Shown here: piece by piece, positions 11,040 to 22,160 of the stretch
Position numbering within the stretch: the stretch's first letter is position 1
Layout: each line of letters begins with the position of its first letter
Assembly (NCBI GenBank): GCA_965153455.1
Contig: OZ234493.1
Span: 23,550,213-23,614,212, forward strand
Reading direction: 5' to 3'
From: Sphagnum compactum
Lineage: Eukaryota > Bryophyta > Sphagnopsida > Sphagnales
Length of the DNA stretch: 64,000 nucleotides
The notes under the pieces: model-generated
Database searches by the model: none
The model's input: the letters and a program-made list of their open reading frames with translations, nothing else
What the model was told of the DNA's origin: nothing
Program-made: the position numbers and the translations under genes

Positions 11040-12570
11040 GATGGAGCAGAATATCATTCGTTACGTTACCATTGATGAATCGGCACGCGCATCAGACCAG
11101 CTGCTAGAGACGTAGAACACCTCTTCATCATTGGTTGCCATGACGTCCTCATCATCGACCGCCACGACTTCATTATCAGCGTCCGCCAAGTCCATCACAT
11201 CGAAGTTGTCAACATTGCGAACCGAGCAGGTATCACGTCAATCGAGCGGAGTCAGTGGTTCCCGTTAAACCGTGATTCAACGGCAACGTCGACCACTGGC
11301 GAATCGGCAGGCAAACGCATCGAAACACGTCATTACCAAAATCAGCCAAGATGCGATCGACAAAATCCATGCCGATTGGGCGTTTATGGAAACAAATCGG
11401 GCTGGTGCTGAATGCTAGTAATCAGAAAGGATTATCTTGAATCTGATCCAGAGTGGATTCTTGAAACGTGAGATTCGAGTCATCCTGCCCATCGATGGTT
11501 CAAAGATCAATCAATTGCGTAAGGTTCTGCAAAATGGTATCAACACGCTTCACACCCGTCGTCCACCGCGCGTTCCTGCTCATGCACTTCATGATAATGA
11601 CCTGGACACGATCATAGCAGATGCGGAGACTTGGGAGGTCTACGCTCACAAGCGCCCGAAACAATATGAAACTCACGTTCACAAAGTTGTATCAAAGGTA
11701 CAAGGACAAGATCGAATCCGCCAATGATAGATGTCGTGTCGTATCGTATTCACGTTGGATTCAGTACATCCACTTGTTCTTTCCTGGCCTTCGCTTAGCT
11801 CGCACCGCCGAAGACGTATGCGACTGCTGCATTCGTATCAATATCCAACTGCAGCAACACGACCTTCCCTCTAACGAACATGATTACCTGTTCTTAAAAA
11901 AGCAGACTCATATGGATGTTGCCATCAGCCATCGCCATACAATGTCAACTTTTGTCAAGGAGTTTATCAAGCAACACGCTCTTGATTAGCCTATTCCTCG
12001 TATTATGATCCCCAATAATTACGACAACGACCGTGCACATGATGCTAATGACATCGACATGACATCCACGACCACAACGCCCACAACTCAGATTCAGATC
12101 AAGGATTTTGATGATAGCTTCGCCATGCCTCATTATGGGCATTCGCGACCATCAGCCAATTATTTTAACTCCAATCTGATGGTTTCAAACTTTATTGTTG
12201 CTAACCTTACCAGCGACGACGCCGACGTGCTTTTTTATGATGAACGAACGCAAGGCAAGGATGTGGATGCGCTGTGCAGCTTGCGATTTACGTACCACTC
12301 CAATAAGTTCAGAATGATGCTTAAGTACAAGCAGGCGACACCCAAGATCCTGGTGGTCATCCTCGACAACTGCATCAAGCAGAAGAAGTCGCAACTTGTC
12401 ATGCAGTTCTTCGCCCTACTCTCCATCACGTTCTACATTAAGGTCGTGTTGATTTACTTGATCCCTAGACTTCCCACAACATTGTCGATCGGATCGTCGC
12501 CACGTCTACATAGAAAGAGGCCAAAAGTTAGTGCATCCAAGATAAGCTACTTGAAATATGTTGAAAAGTG
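11040..12570 (+). pseudogene. relic of a transposon-like gene (DUF7869-type core)
   Basis: Plus-strand frames, broken by stops and at least two frame changes, can be followed across this GC-richer island. 11437-11710 reads LNLIQSGFLKREIRVILP and VYAHKRPKQYETH. 11690-11987 reads SYSRWIQYIHLFFPGLRL and a Cys pair, DVCDCC. 12005-12480 reads MPHYGHSRPSANYFNSNL, FYDERTQGKD, ILDNCIKQKKSQLVM and LIYLIP. A shift then restores PHNIVDRIVAT. The series acidic block, DNC..QKKSQ, (G)HSHN..DR is what I recall from the DUF7869 family and from repeated transposon-like genes of oomycetes and some plants. The domain assignment is from memory and tentative. Stops (11115-11117, 11265-11267, 11416-11421, 11986-11988) make it dead. 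Its base composition differs sharply from the AT-rich flanks. Confidence 0.5.
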
Positions 12571-15500
12571 AGAGAAAATGTAATGTAAACCTACTTTGTG
12601 AATGAACTTGGAGATTGTCTCATACTTCGGGGGCCAGGCCCAAGAAAAGATCTTGGTGGCCACAATGGAAAGCCATGAAAATGGGAGGACCCTATGTTGA
12701 AAGCTAGGAGGCTTGTTGGAGGTAAGAATAATTGGACTTGGGCAGGATGGAGAAAATTGGAATGATCCCTACTGAGTGTTTCGAACTCCACTAAAAGGTG
12801 ACAAGAATCGGTGGGGTAATAACCTTTTTTTCTCTCCTCATATCCTTTGTTATTTGGACCTATAGTCTGGTTCAAAGGAACTTCAATAAAGGCCTCTTGA
12901 TATGCATTGGAGGAGGGAGTTTCCGTTCCTTTCCTTCAATTTCCTATTCCTTTCGAATTAACATTTTTTCGCTTCCCACCCTCAACTTATGTTCCTATAG
13001 GACTTGCAAGAGTTTCCATGAAAGACAGCTCAATATTCTCCCTCAATGGAATCTCCAAAGTGGGGGTGCTATCTTTCGAACAGTTAAGGTACCAACCACA
13101 CTACATAAGATGAAAAGCAAGCCAATCCTTGAGTGAGTCTTTCTAGTTCACATAATGTTATCCACCTTTGGGTCACGCCAAATCTCTAGGGGATTGGGGA
13201 GTTGATCAATGGCACCATGGAATAGCAAAACATGATAAAAATACCTGCAAGGGCATGAACAACACACCTTCACAATGAAATCTACAAGCATGGCTACCAA
13301 CTCTCCTACTATCAACGTCGAAAGTAGGGGAAGCTATGTGGTGATCCCAAAAAAAATCTATGTGGACCAGCACATATTCAGAAAAAAATTGGCTGTACAT
13401 TGAGGATGGAATGAAATATTTTGATTGGATGGAAAAGCAGACAAGTTGGAATACCTATACAACACCCTGCTTAACAGCCTCCTTGATCCCTGAACTATTG
13501 TTACCATGATGTGCTTCTTTGGATCCCATCTTTAGGTTTGAACTCTTGAAAAAAGTAAGTCTCCTGTACCGCCAACCTCCACTATTGTATATATGAGGAG
13601 AGAGAGATCATATCCAAGACCTTTGTCATAGTCAAACCAAAATTCGAAACAATTGCATCAAACAACTTAAGCACCTTGATATGAAATTATAAGAACAAGA
13701 GTGCAATTAGAAGCAAAATCTTGAGGAAAAAATGAAAAAAATAAATAGCATCTAGAAATAGAATATCTAATGCTAGAAGGTTGCCTTGTGCAACCATTTG
13801 TCAAATTGGGAATTATAATTTTTTTTGGCCTCTCTCAAAATAACAAATTCATTCCACATCCTAAGCTAGGACTTTGCTTAACCAAAACACAGGAGTAGGT
13901 GAACATTTGGAGCTTTTCTGTCAGCATTTCCTGCTCCAAGTTCATGTCATAATGAACTTATATTTCCTTCAAGAAATCTAAACCCAGGGATGGATCACAT
14001 ACTAGCAAGTGTTTGCAAAAGGTCGAATAATGATCTTTCCTAACTTAGTCCATGATTCTCTCAATCCGTTCCTGGAGCTTCAGTGGTGAGTGGTCTTAAG
14101 TGTCAAGGAATCTTCATAATATAATTTGACCTCAACGTCCCCAACTACAAAAATCTCTTACTACAAGAACAAAGAGAAAACCACACTTTTTAACCTATTC
14201 AAGAATTTGTAACTAAAATCTTATAATGCCATTTTATAAAAAAATGTTAAATTTAATTCTTTAATATGTTATTTATCTAAAATCAAGTCTTTAACAAGCA
14301 TACCTTAAATTATAGGACCATGTTAAAGTCCTTTTAAAAATTGTTACCAAGATTACAATCCATAATTTTTTACTTTGAAAGTCCATAACTTTAACAGTTT
14401 TTATAATTATGAAAATATAAAATGTGGAACAAATACATAATCAAGTTAATATTTTCAAAATAAGTCCATAAGTGGAAATTTTTAATTTATCTTACCGCAT
14501 GGGTGAAAGCACACTATGGTGGCCAAAAAATGTAGTCACAAATATTGTTTTTCAAAATTATGAACTTTCAACTTCCACTAAGTCAATATAAAAAGAGGTT
14601 TTCATAAATTATATTCAAAATAAGGTAGTTCAATAGCCAAATAATGCAATTGTCAAAAGAAACTACATTTTTAAATTAATATTAAATGATTAAAAAGTAT
14701 TTTTGTGAGAATTTATATGTCGTCACAATATACTACAAATTGCAAACACATTTTAAAAATGATTCAAATAATTACAAAACTTGAATATAGTCATATATTG
14801 AATATGAATTGAATATACCATTTTAATTACAATAAAAAGTTTGATTCATGTGATTTCACAAAAAACATCTAGACAAGTTTTTCATTCAAATGAAAATAAA
14901 TGTGTTAAAACTTCAAAAGCTCATGCTTTATCAATGTCAACCTCTTTAACTTCCCAAAAATATTTGTTGACCACTTTCTTGCAACAAGATGAGAAGCATG
15001 AAACTTGTTAGATTCTACCCTCAAAAAAATGGCAGCCTCATGTGCATTTTGAATTTTCATCCCATTAGGTTTTAGTTGTTCTTTCATCCCAGATAACCCA
15101 CCTAAAGACAAATGGGGAGCAGTGGTTAATGCTTGGGCAAAAAAAGTCCTATCTAAAATAAAAATGTGCTCAAGTTGATAGTAAAAAATAGGAAAAGGAA
15201 AAAGGTCTAAAGGAGGGGGGTGTAGCTAGCGTAAGGCAACAACAATGTCCTCCAAAGGAATAGGGGTTGGAGAGCTATGGTTGCACAACTATATTCACCG
15301 ACTCCCCTTAAAGTTAGACATCGACGAAAACGAGTGGTCGAAGAATCTTCCCATGAATGGTGAGAATGGGCGACATAAGAGGCATGTGAAGACTCTTCCT
15401 AAAAAGAAGACTAGTCACCTGCCATTAACCTCTTGACGCGGGCAGAAACCTTTCGTTGACCTGAACGACCTCCTCAAATATAGTGCAAACACCAATAGGG

Positions 15501-16650
15501 CAACAAGAGGAAAATGAACTTGTTAATTCGTTTATTAGGTTTCGAGCAATTCGATCTAGGGGTAAGCAAAAAGCTTGCTTAACCTCGTCTTGGATGGCTT
15601 GAAGGATCCTATGGAACAAATGAGGGCACATGAAATGAGATTCAAACGGCCCTAAAATGGAACTAGATTGATTTCGAAACGAACCCCAAGAAGCAAGAAG
15701 AATAAAACCAAGTAGAATCATAAGAAGGGAAAACACCTACAAAGAAAAATTAGTTTAACTATAACAACAAAAGGTGTCCTTATACGCCAAATGATTTCAC
15801 TGGATTTTGAATGAATTCATTAGTTGTAGTGAATGAGGACCAATGAAAAAGCAGTGAATTCATTGGTCTATTTAACAGGGACTAGTGAACATCACTCACA
15901 TTTTGTAAGAGTGCTAGCTTGGGAAACGAGGCTAGTAGGAGGATGGGCACTCTTGACATGCTTCAAAAGACCGCGTAAAATGTAAAGGTTAGAACAATGA
16001 GGACAAGGGGTATTTTGCACACATAAGGGACACAAAGAAAGAGCCATAAAATAAAAATAAAAATAATAAAAATAAAAACAACATGCCCAAAAGCCCTAAG
16101 CAGCAAAACTTCAAGCAACACCCCTAAAGAGATTTTTAAAAATAAAAAATAAAAGTAGTCCACAGTTAGGTAGGTAGGTTGCCCATAGGTAAGAAAGTAG
16201 GTAGGCCTAATCTAGTTAACCTTGACTGAGGTAACCCCTATTAAATAACTCCTAGTCCATGGCAATGAAGATAGATTGTAGTGTGGCGAAAAAAAGTGAC
16301 TGGTGCAAGAAGAACTTTCATCTTCATCTTGTGTTTGGAGGACGGGTACTCACTTTGCTGCAATTTTTGAAAAGGAAAAAAAAGGAGGATGAGTAGAACA
16401 GTCAGGATAAAAGTGAACCTATGTGAACCCTTCTTTAAAGCAAAAAAGAAACAACTTTCTGGTCCCATCCGGTGTTTTCTTTAGTGCCCAATTTTCTCCA
16501 TTTTGTTAAAAATATTTGAAAAAGAATATTCTGTTACAAATTCTTTGTTTTCTGAAAAACATTTGCCAAAATTGTCACTACTGCCTGCAACATGGCAATG
16601 TGCTTAGGTTTTTCTACTTCCATGTGTTGAATATTGCTAAATTTGACTAA
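12571..16650. other. intergenic, no gene established
   Basis: There are many short frames without domains. One minus-strand piece at 14905-15102 opens after an acceptor-like GTCTTTAG and reads LSGMKEQLKPNGMKIQN to a stop. It looks more protein-like than its surroundings but has no partner exon, so I leave it unassigned. 14200-14900 is AT-rich. GGTA-rich low-complexity DNA occurs at 16165-16250. Confidence 0.35.
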
Positions 16651-16918
16651 GGCCTGATTTACACTAGGTGTCAGGGCTGAAAAAACTTGGGGCCAACTTT
16701 GAGCATTTTTGGCTTGTTGTTGGGCCCCAAGTTACTAATAAAGGCTAGAAATAAAGATATTAATAAATGCTGAAACATTGGCCCCAAGGGTTGCAAATAG
16801 GCTTCCCTATCCTTTTTTCAGCCTTGAGGCCAATACAGGGCCATAAAGTCCAGCATTTATTAGTAAAATTGAAAATATTTTTTCTATTTTAGCCTTGACT
16901 CCTAGTGTAAAGTGGGCC
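16651..16918. mobile_element. MITE-like element with nested hairpins
   Basis: The ends are inverted copies of about 33 bp with roughly six mismatches. The left end starts GGCCTGATTTACACTAGG, and the complement of the right end starts GGCCCACTTTACACTAGG. Inside lie further inverted pairs: ACTTGGGGCC/GGCCCCAAGT (about 16686-16733), ACTAATAAA..GCTG against CCAGCATTTATTAGT, and TTGGCCCCAAG against CTTGAGGCCAA. There is no coding frame. Flanking bases (CTAA and GAAA) do not give a clear target duplication, so the superfamily is open; the GGCC start is seen in PIF/Harbinger elements. Confidence 0.65.
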
Positions 16919-18593
16919 GAAATATGCATATTGATCATCGTCACTTGACAAAATTGGCAAAATTGACTCACTGGTCCCGTGTCTGGTCCCGTGTCGGCAT
17001 GCAAATAGGTTATTCAAAATTCCAGTGCGACCCAAAAAAAACACGATGTAATAAAATTGATGCACAAAAGTCACATACCTATTTCAGGAGTACATTTTTA
17101 ATCTTGCACCAGGAAGAAACTTCATCCTCAAACGCAAATGATGTGAGAAACTGGGGAGAAGTATTAGAAAGCAATTGTCGGTCGAATCACCACCACAGAT
17201 CACACCTTCTGCCCGGGAACTGGGCCCCAATATGGGGCCCTGTATGTCTTCATCCAAGTCATGTTTGCCCACCTTAATGAAAGTTCAAAGGACGAAGGAA
17301 AATGCTTAATGCTCTAGTGCAGTGTGCATTTTTTGAATATTTGCCTAAAATGTCCAGTGCAATGGTTAGCATTTCTGAAAACACCCTCTCCCACACCCTA
17401 CCCCCCCCCCCCAAAAGGAAGACACCAAAGCAAACACTTGATTTTCCAACTTACCAAAAATGGAATAAACCCGAAAGAAAATGGGAACTCTTAGTTCACC
17501 AACTAAACATGAGTGTATATCCACTGTAATGCAATCCATTAACATCTGCCCCACTGCATGCAATGATGGCATATTGTTGCTTCAAGAAAGGCAGACAGCA
17601 AAGGAAACACTTAGACCAGGTCTAGTCAGTCCCAACATGCTCAATTTGGGCCTTTAATAATGTTTCTAACGTTGAGACTTGTTACACTGACTTGTTTGCC
17701 GAGCCCCACTTGTAAATATCAATAAATGGACAGTATAAGGTAAGAAAACCATTTGAACGTCTTCAACTGGGCCAATCTTTATGGCCAGGCAATCAGAAGC
17801 AACCTTCTTTTTAACTAGGCATCATGCAGACCACTATATCCTTTTTACATTTAGAGCTCTACAGATCCCACTTGCAAGCTTTTTGAAGACTAGACCGCTG
17901 TACTTCATCGAAGTAGGTACAGTGTGTAGGCCATTTCCTCCTGCCATTTACTCCCGCTCTTAGGTTGCGATATGGTTAATTGATCATAATAAAAAGGAAG
18001 GGGAAAAACCCACAGGAAAAGGAAGGAATGGCAAGAATTTGGGTCTTGGTAATTTTCTTCCTTTGGTATTCCTTTACATTACTGGGTGATTAGGCCATGT
18101 TAGACCAGTGTTTTTTCTGACAAATTTTGCTATTTTTTTACCAAAGCATTGAGAATCTCTTGGAATTTTTTAAACTATAAAATTGAGTAAATTTGCTAAA
18201 TTTGGGGGGGGGGAAACGCGTCAAATTGTCGATATCTCAAAACTGGAAACAGAAAACCCAAGAAAAAAGAAAAAAGAAACCTATGTCAAACGTCATATCA
18301 TTCCAAAAAGAAGAAGCAACCGGCAGTGGAGACAAACAAACAACGAAAATGGCGAAAAGAAAATACGTTGCGACACGTGCACGGATCGATGTGAACTGTG
18401 CGGCGCACGCTCGGGCAGTTTTAGCGCTCGAGAAATCGAGGCCCAGGCAAGGGTTGCGGAACAGCTGCAGGCGTGAGGGAAACTTCGGTTGGGAACTCGG
18501 GGAGTGCGAGAGAGGGAGGATTAAGGAATGATCTTACTGAAGGCTTGAGCTTGGGTTTGTGCTGATTGCGGTCAACCCCACGCGTTGAAAAGA
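16919..18593. other. intergenic and probable promoter side of the ARM gene
   Basis: A 12-C run lies at 17401-17412 and a 10-G run at 18204-18213. A GGGCCCCA/TGGGGCCC hairpin with a 3-base loop lies near 17222-17240. From about 18340 to 18530 the DNA is less AT-rich, with GAGAG tracts, as in plant promoters and 5' leaders. The frames here look non-coding. Confidence 0.4.
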
Positions 18594-19108
18594 GATCTTT
18601 TGGTTCGAAGGAGGAGGAGGAGAAGAAGTACAGTTTAGTTGTGATCTGGGGTGGACAAGGGTTTTTTTGGGAAGGAGGAGTTCTTTATACTGTTTTAGAT
18701 CCTTTGGTTCGAAGGAGGAGGAGAAGACGTACAGTTTAGTTGTGATCTGGGGTGGACAAGGGTTTTTTGGGAAGGAGGAGTTCTTCACATTGTTTTAGAT
18801 CTTTTGGTTCGAAGGAGGAGGAGAAGAAGTACAGTTTAGTTGTGATCTGGGGGACAAGGGTTTTTTTGGGAAGGAGGAGTTCTTTACACTGTTTTAGATC
18901 TTTTGGTTCGAAGGAGGAGGAGGAGAAGAAGTACAGTTTAGATGTGATCTGGGGTGGACAAGGGTTTTTTTGGGAAGGAGGAGTTCTTTACACTGTTTTA
19001 GATCTTTTGGTTCGAAGGAGGAGGAGGAGAAGAAATACAGTTTAGTTGTGATCTGGGGTGGACAAGGGTTTTTCTGGGAAGGGAAGGAGGAGATCTTTAT
19101 ACTGTTTT
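18594..19108 (+). repeat. five ~100-bp GA-rich tandem repeats
   Basis: Units begin with GATC(T/C)TTTGGTTCGAAGGAGGA at 18594, 18698, 18798, 18897 and 19001, giving spacings of 104, 100, 99 and 104 bp and a last unit of about 108 bp. Each carries GAGGAGGAGAAGAAG, then TGTGATCTGGGGTGGACAAGGG and TTCTTTA(C/T)ACTGTTTTA. Length differences come from the GAG tract, a T run and small indels. They lie about 2 kb upstream of the ARM-repeat coding region, probably in its promoter or 5' leader. Confidence 0.92.
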
Positions 19109-21085
19109 ATGTTTGTTGTGGATTCTTGCATCTTAGAGAGGATCGTGTCTTCTGTAAACTAGGTATGTTCGAGTGGCTACTCAATGAGCTCAAGTGAAAG
19201 ACATGTCTGTTCCAGCAGGTTTGGCTAATGTCGTTTGTTGTTGTCCCTTGGTCCCTCCTTTTTCTGGTTCTGGTTCTAAGGAGGGACATCTGAGGCAGCT
19301 TCGTTCTTCCTTTCTCTTTGTGGAAGGTGAAACTCTTGGTGGAATCTACGTCGTAAGAGAAATATTGTGCCGAGATTTTCGAAGCGGCTCGAAGTTGATG
19401 TTGCATCTAACAAATGAAGCATAGTTCATGGTGGAATAAAACCCCCTGTTCAACCTTGCTCAGAACTTGACAACAAATTGAGTAGCTCTGGCCGAGTTTG
19501 GTGTTTTTCCTTGTGGGTTTGGGTCAGTTTGTTATTGTGTGGAGATTATCTAGTTCATGTTTTGAAACGCTTCCGTTTGGTGGGGTGTGTAATGATGACA
19601 GGTTCCTTTTGCCATAGGTGAAGTTGGTGATGAAGTTGGCAAGGTAAAGAGTAGGAAGGACCAGGGTTTTATGTCAACCTCTCTCACTCTTATGCTTGGG
19701 GATGAAATTTTTGGCAGCTATTGGAGCCATTCTCGAGACATATCCAAGATGTTCAGTTGATTTGCCTCCTCGCAATCTTCAAATTTCTGGAAAAGTTTGA
19801 CGCTTGTGAGGCCTGTCAAGCTCCATGCCTGCCTCAATCAAAAAGGATGTGAGCTTGGAGAAGGGAGATGAAACTTTAATCAGGTTGGTGAACTCCCTCA
19901 AAGTTCTCTCTGCATGATCACTGCATACTATTCTTGTAAGCTGCTTTGATTTGCATATTTGAACTACTGCATATTTGCTTAAAATTTTGCAATGGTGTGG
20001 CAAGTATAGGAATTTCTCTTTCTGTGGTTATTTCCCCCTCTTTCTGCAAATCCTCTTTACCTTGAAGCTTTGTCACAGAGTTGACAGATATCATTAGAGA
20101 TCTGCATCTTTTGCAAATATCTTGATGTTGGTGTTCAAACCTCATGCTTTTGCATTCAGATTTTGAAGAAAGTTATTACCATATTGTGCTCCAATTTCAA
20201 CAGGACTTGGATCTCATGCTTATGTGATAGGTCTATGAAGGACAGAAACTGAATCTCCAACAGGTTTTCCACTGGAACAGTTGATTACAGTGTGTTTATT
20301 CACATATTAGTGGCTAGTTTTACCACTGAATTTGATACTGTTAGGAACAGAGTCCAAGTTGCAGTTGAATATGGACAAGACTCTATTTGGTGTTTCAGCC
20401 TCTGGACTCTTCAGAATGATTCCTTGGAGGGCTTCTTGTTTGTAGTGCTAGCTTTTCAAAGCCCAATTTTCCCCAGGCATATGTTCATTAATCTCTGAGT
20501 ATTGATTTTTCTCTCTTGTTCTTCTTTGCCACAACCTCCATTGGTGTTCCATGTTTAGCCAATATCAGTGTCGTCCTGCTACTTCTGTACTCATGCCAGA
20601 AATGCTCGTTAATGTTGACAGTGACCTCTTACCCCTTTGCAGGAACTGATGAAGTTCTGGTAGTTAGTCACTACATTGTTGTTGATTGTCAATAAACATG
20701 TGAGTGACTGTTGCTATAATTTACACAACTCCTCAGTTTGATCCTGTTTGCTAGTTTGGAGTTTGTTCTTTCTTCTGCCGCCAGTTGCTGTGATGGACTC
20801 TGACCATTTGATCTGAAATATCTCAAACCTTCTTATCATTCCATCTCACAACTCCTATTCAGGTTGATGAAAGTATGGAGAAGCTCCTGATACTTATGAA
20901 GATAGTATAGCGATGGCAATGTATTCGGATACAAGCAGGAGTTGTGCAACAAAGGATTTTTCATTAGGGAGAAATACCAACAGTGTTCTGATATAAATGT
21001 CTTGCTCATTTTTAAATACAGGTTGCTCTCGAGGTTCCAGACGGAGTCTACTACTGAAAATCTCCTACTTCACCTTCCAAATGTG
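19109..21085 (+). other. probable 5' leader or upstream exons of the ARM gene
   Basis: Composition is close to transcribed plant DNA, with possible donors (TAGGTATG at about 19160) and acceptors (TATTCAG at about 20862; AAATACAG at 21014-21021). No U-box or other N-terminal domain could be read in any frame. The frame of the first ARM exon is open upstream of 21086 back to the acceptor at 21021, so an upstream coding exon is possible. Confidence 0.35.
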
Positions 21086-22160
21086 ATGGAGGAAAAGCGG
21101 GAAATTGTTATAGATCTAGTGAAGAAGATTGAGATGGGTACAGAAACTGAAATAGAACTTGCTGTGATTGACTTAAGGTTACTGACAAAACATGATGTAG
21201 AAAGTCGTCAATTCATAGCTGAGGCAAATGGAATTCAATTACTTATTCCTCTCCTAGATTCACCCAAGGGAATAATTCAAGAGAATGCGATCACGACATT
21301 GTTGAATCTCTCAATTTCTGATGGAAATCGGGCCCTAATTATGGAGACTTCAGGAGCATGGGATGCAATTTTCAAGCTTTTGGGTGCAGGAGTAACAGAT
21401 GAAGCTAAGGAAAATGCAGCAGCAACAATTTTCAGTTTGTTGATAGTTGAAGAGTACAGAGAGCGTGTGGGTGAAAACCCTGGAACCTTATCCGAACTCC
21501 TTCAAATTCTGAAAGAGGTGCACACACACAGGGGCAAGAAAGATGTAATTAAGGTACATTTTGCTGAAAACCTCTGAGCATGCAACTTATTCTTCTTCTA
21601 TAGTGATACTGTATAGCTTTGTTGAGTGCTGGAAACCTGAGACAGGCATGTTCTACTCCAAGTCTGAGTTTCTGGTTCTGTTCATATGTTCTATGTGTCT
21701 GTAGGTGATTTACCACCTGGCACTACATGAGCCCAATAAAGCAAGGTTGGTGATGGTGGGGGCAATTCCTGTGTTGTTTTCATTTATACTTCAAAGGAGG
21801 TTAGTGGAAGATGCTCTGTCAGTGCTTGCACTGCTTGGATCATGCCCTGAAGGTGTAACTGCCATGACAAGAGTGGGAGAACTGACTACAATAGTTGAGG
21901 TACTGCGTGGAGGTTCAACAAGGGCAAAGGAGAATGCAACAGCTGTGTTATTGGCTCTTTGTGAAACTGGTGGGGATAGTGCTGTTGAAAAAGTTTCCCG
22001 CCACAACCATGCGATTGTAGCCACACTTTGTTCTCTTCTAATTACAGGCTCTGATAGAGGGAAGCGAAAGGCAAAGAGTCTAATGCGGTTTTTGGTTGCC
22101 AATGACTCTTCCAGCTCCTCTATTGATTCATCTTCTTCATTTCTTGATATTGAGTATTAA
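21086..22160 (+). CDS. ARM-repeat protein related to plant U-box (PUB) proteins, without a U-box
   Basis: Two exons join in phase 0: 21086-21553 (donor GTACAT) and 21705-22160 (acceptor TCTGTAG), with stop TAA at 22158-22160. The product is about 307 residues. It consists of armadillo repeats of the plant PUB type: NGIQLLIPLLDSPKGIIQENAITTLLNLS, then DEAKENAAATIFSL, GKKDVIK/VIYHLALHEPNKARLV across the splice, GAIPVLFSF, TRAKENATAVLLALCETG, and a C-terminal serine-rich tail. Family knowledge: ARM repeats bind partner proteins; in PUB proteins they follow an N-terminal U-box that carries E3 ubiquitin ligase activity, but ARM-only plant relatives exist. I chose the ATG at 21086 because it is the first in-frame one after the acceptor at 21021. 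An upstream exon could extend the N-terminus. Function beyond protein binding is not inferable. Confidence 0.78.
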
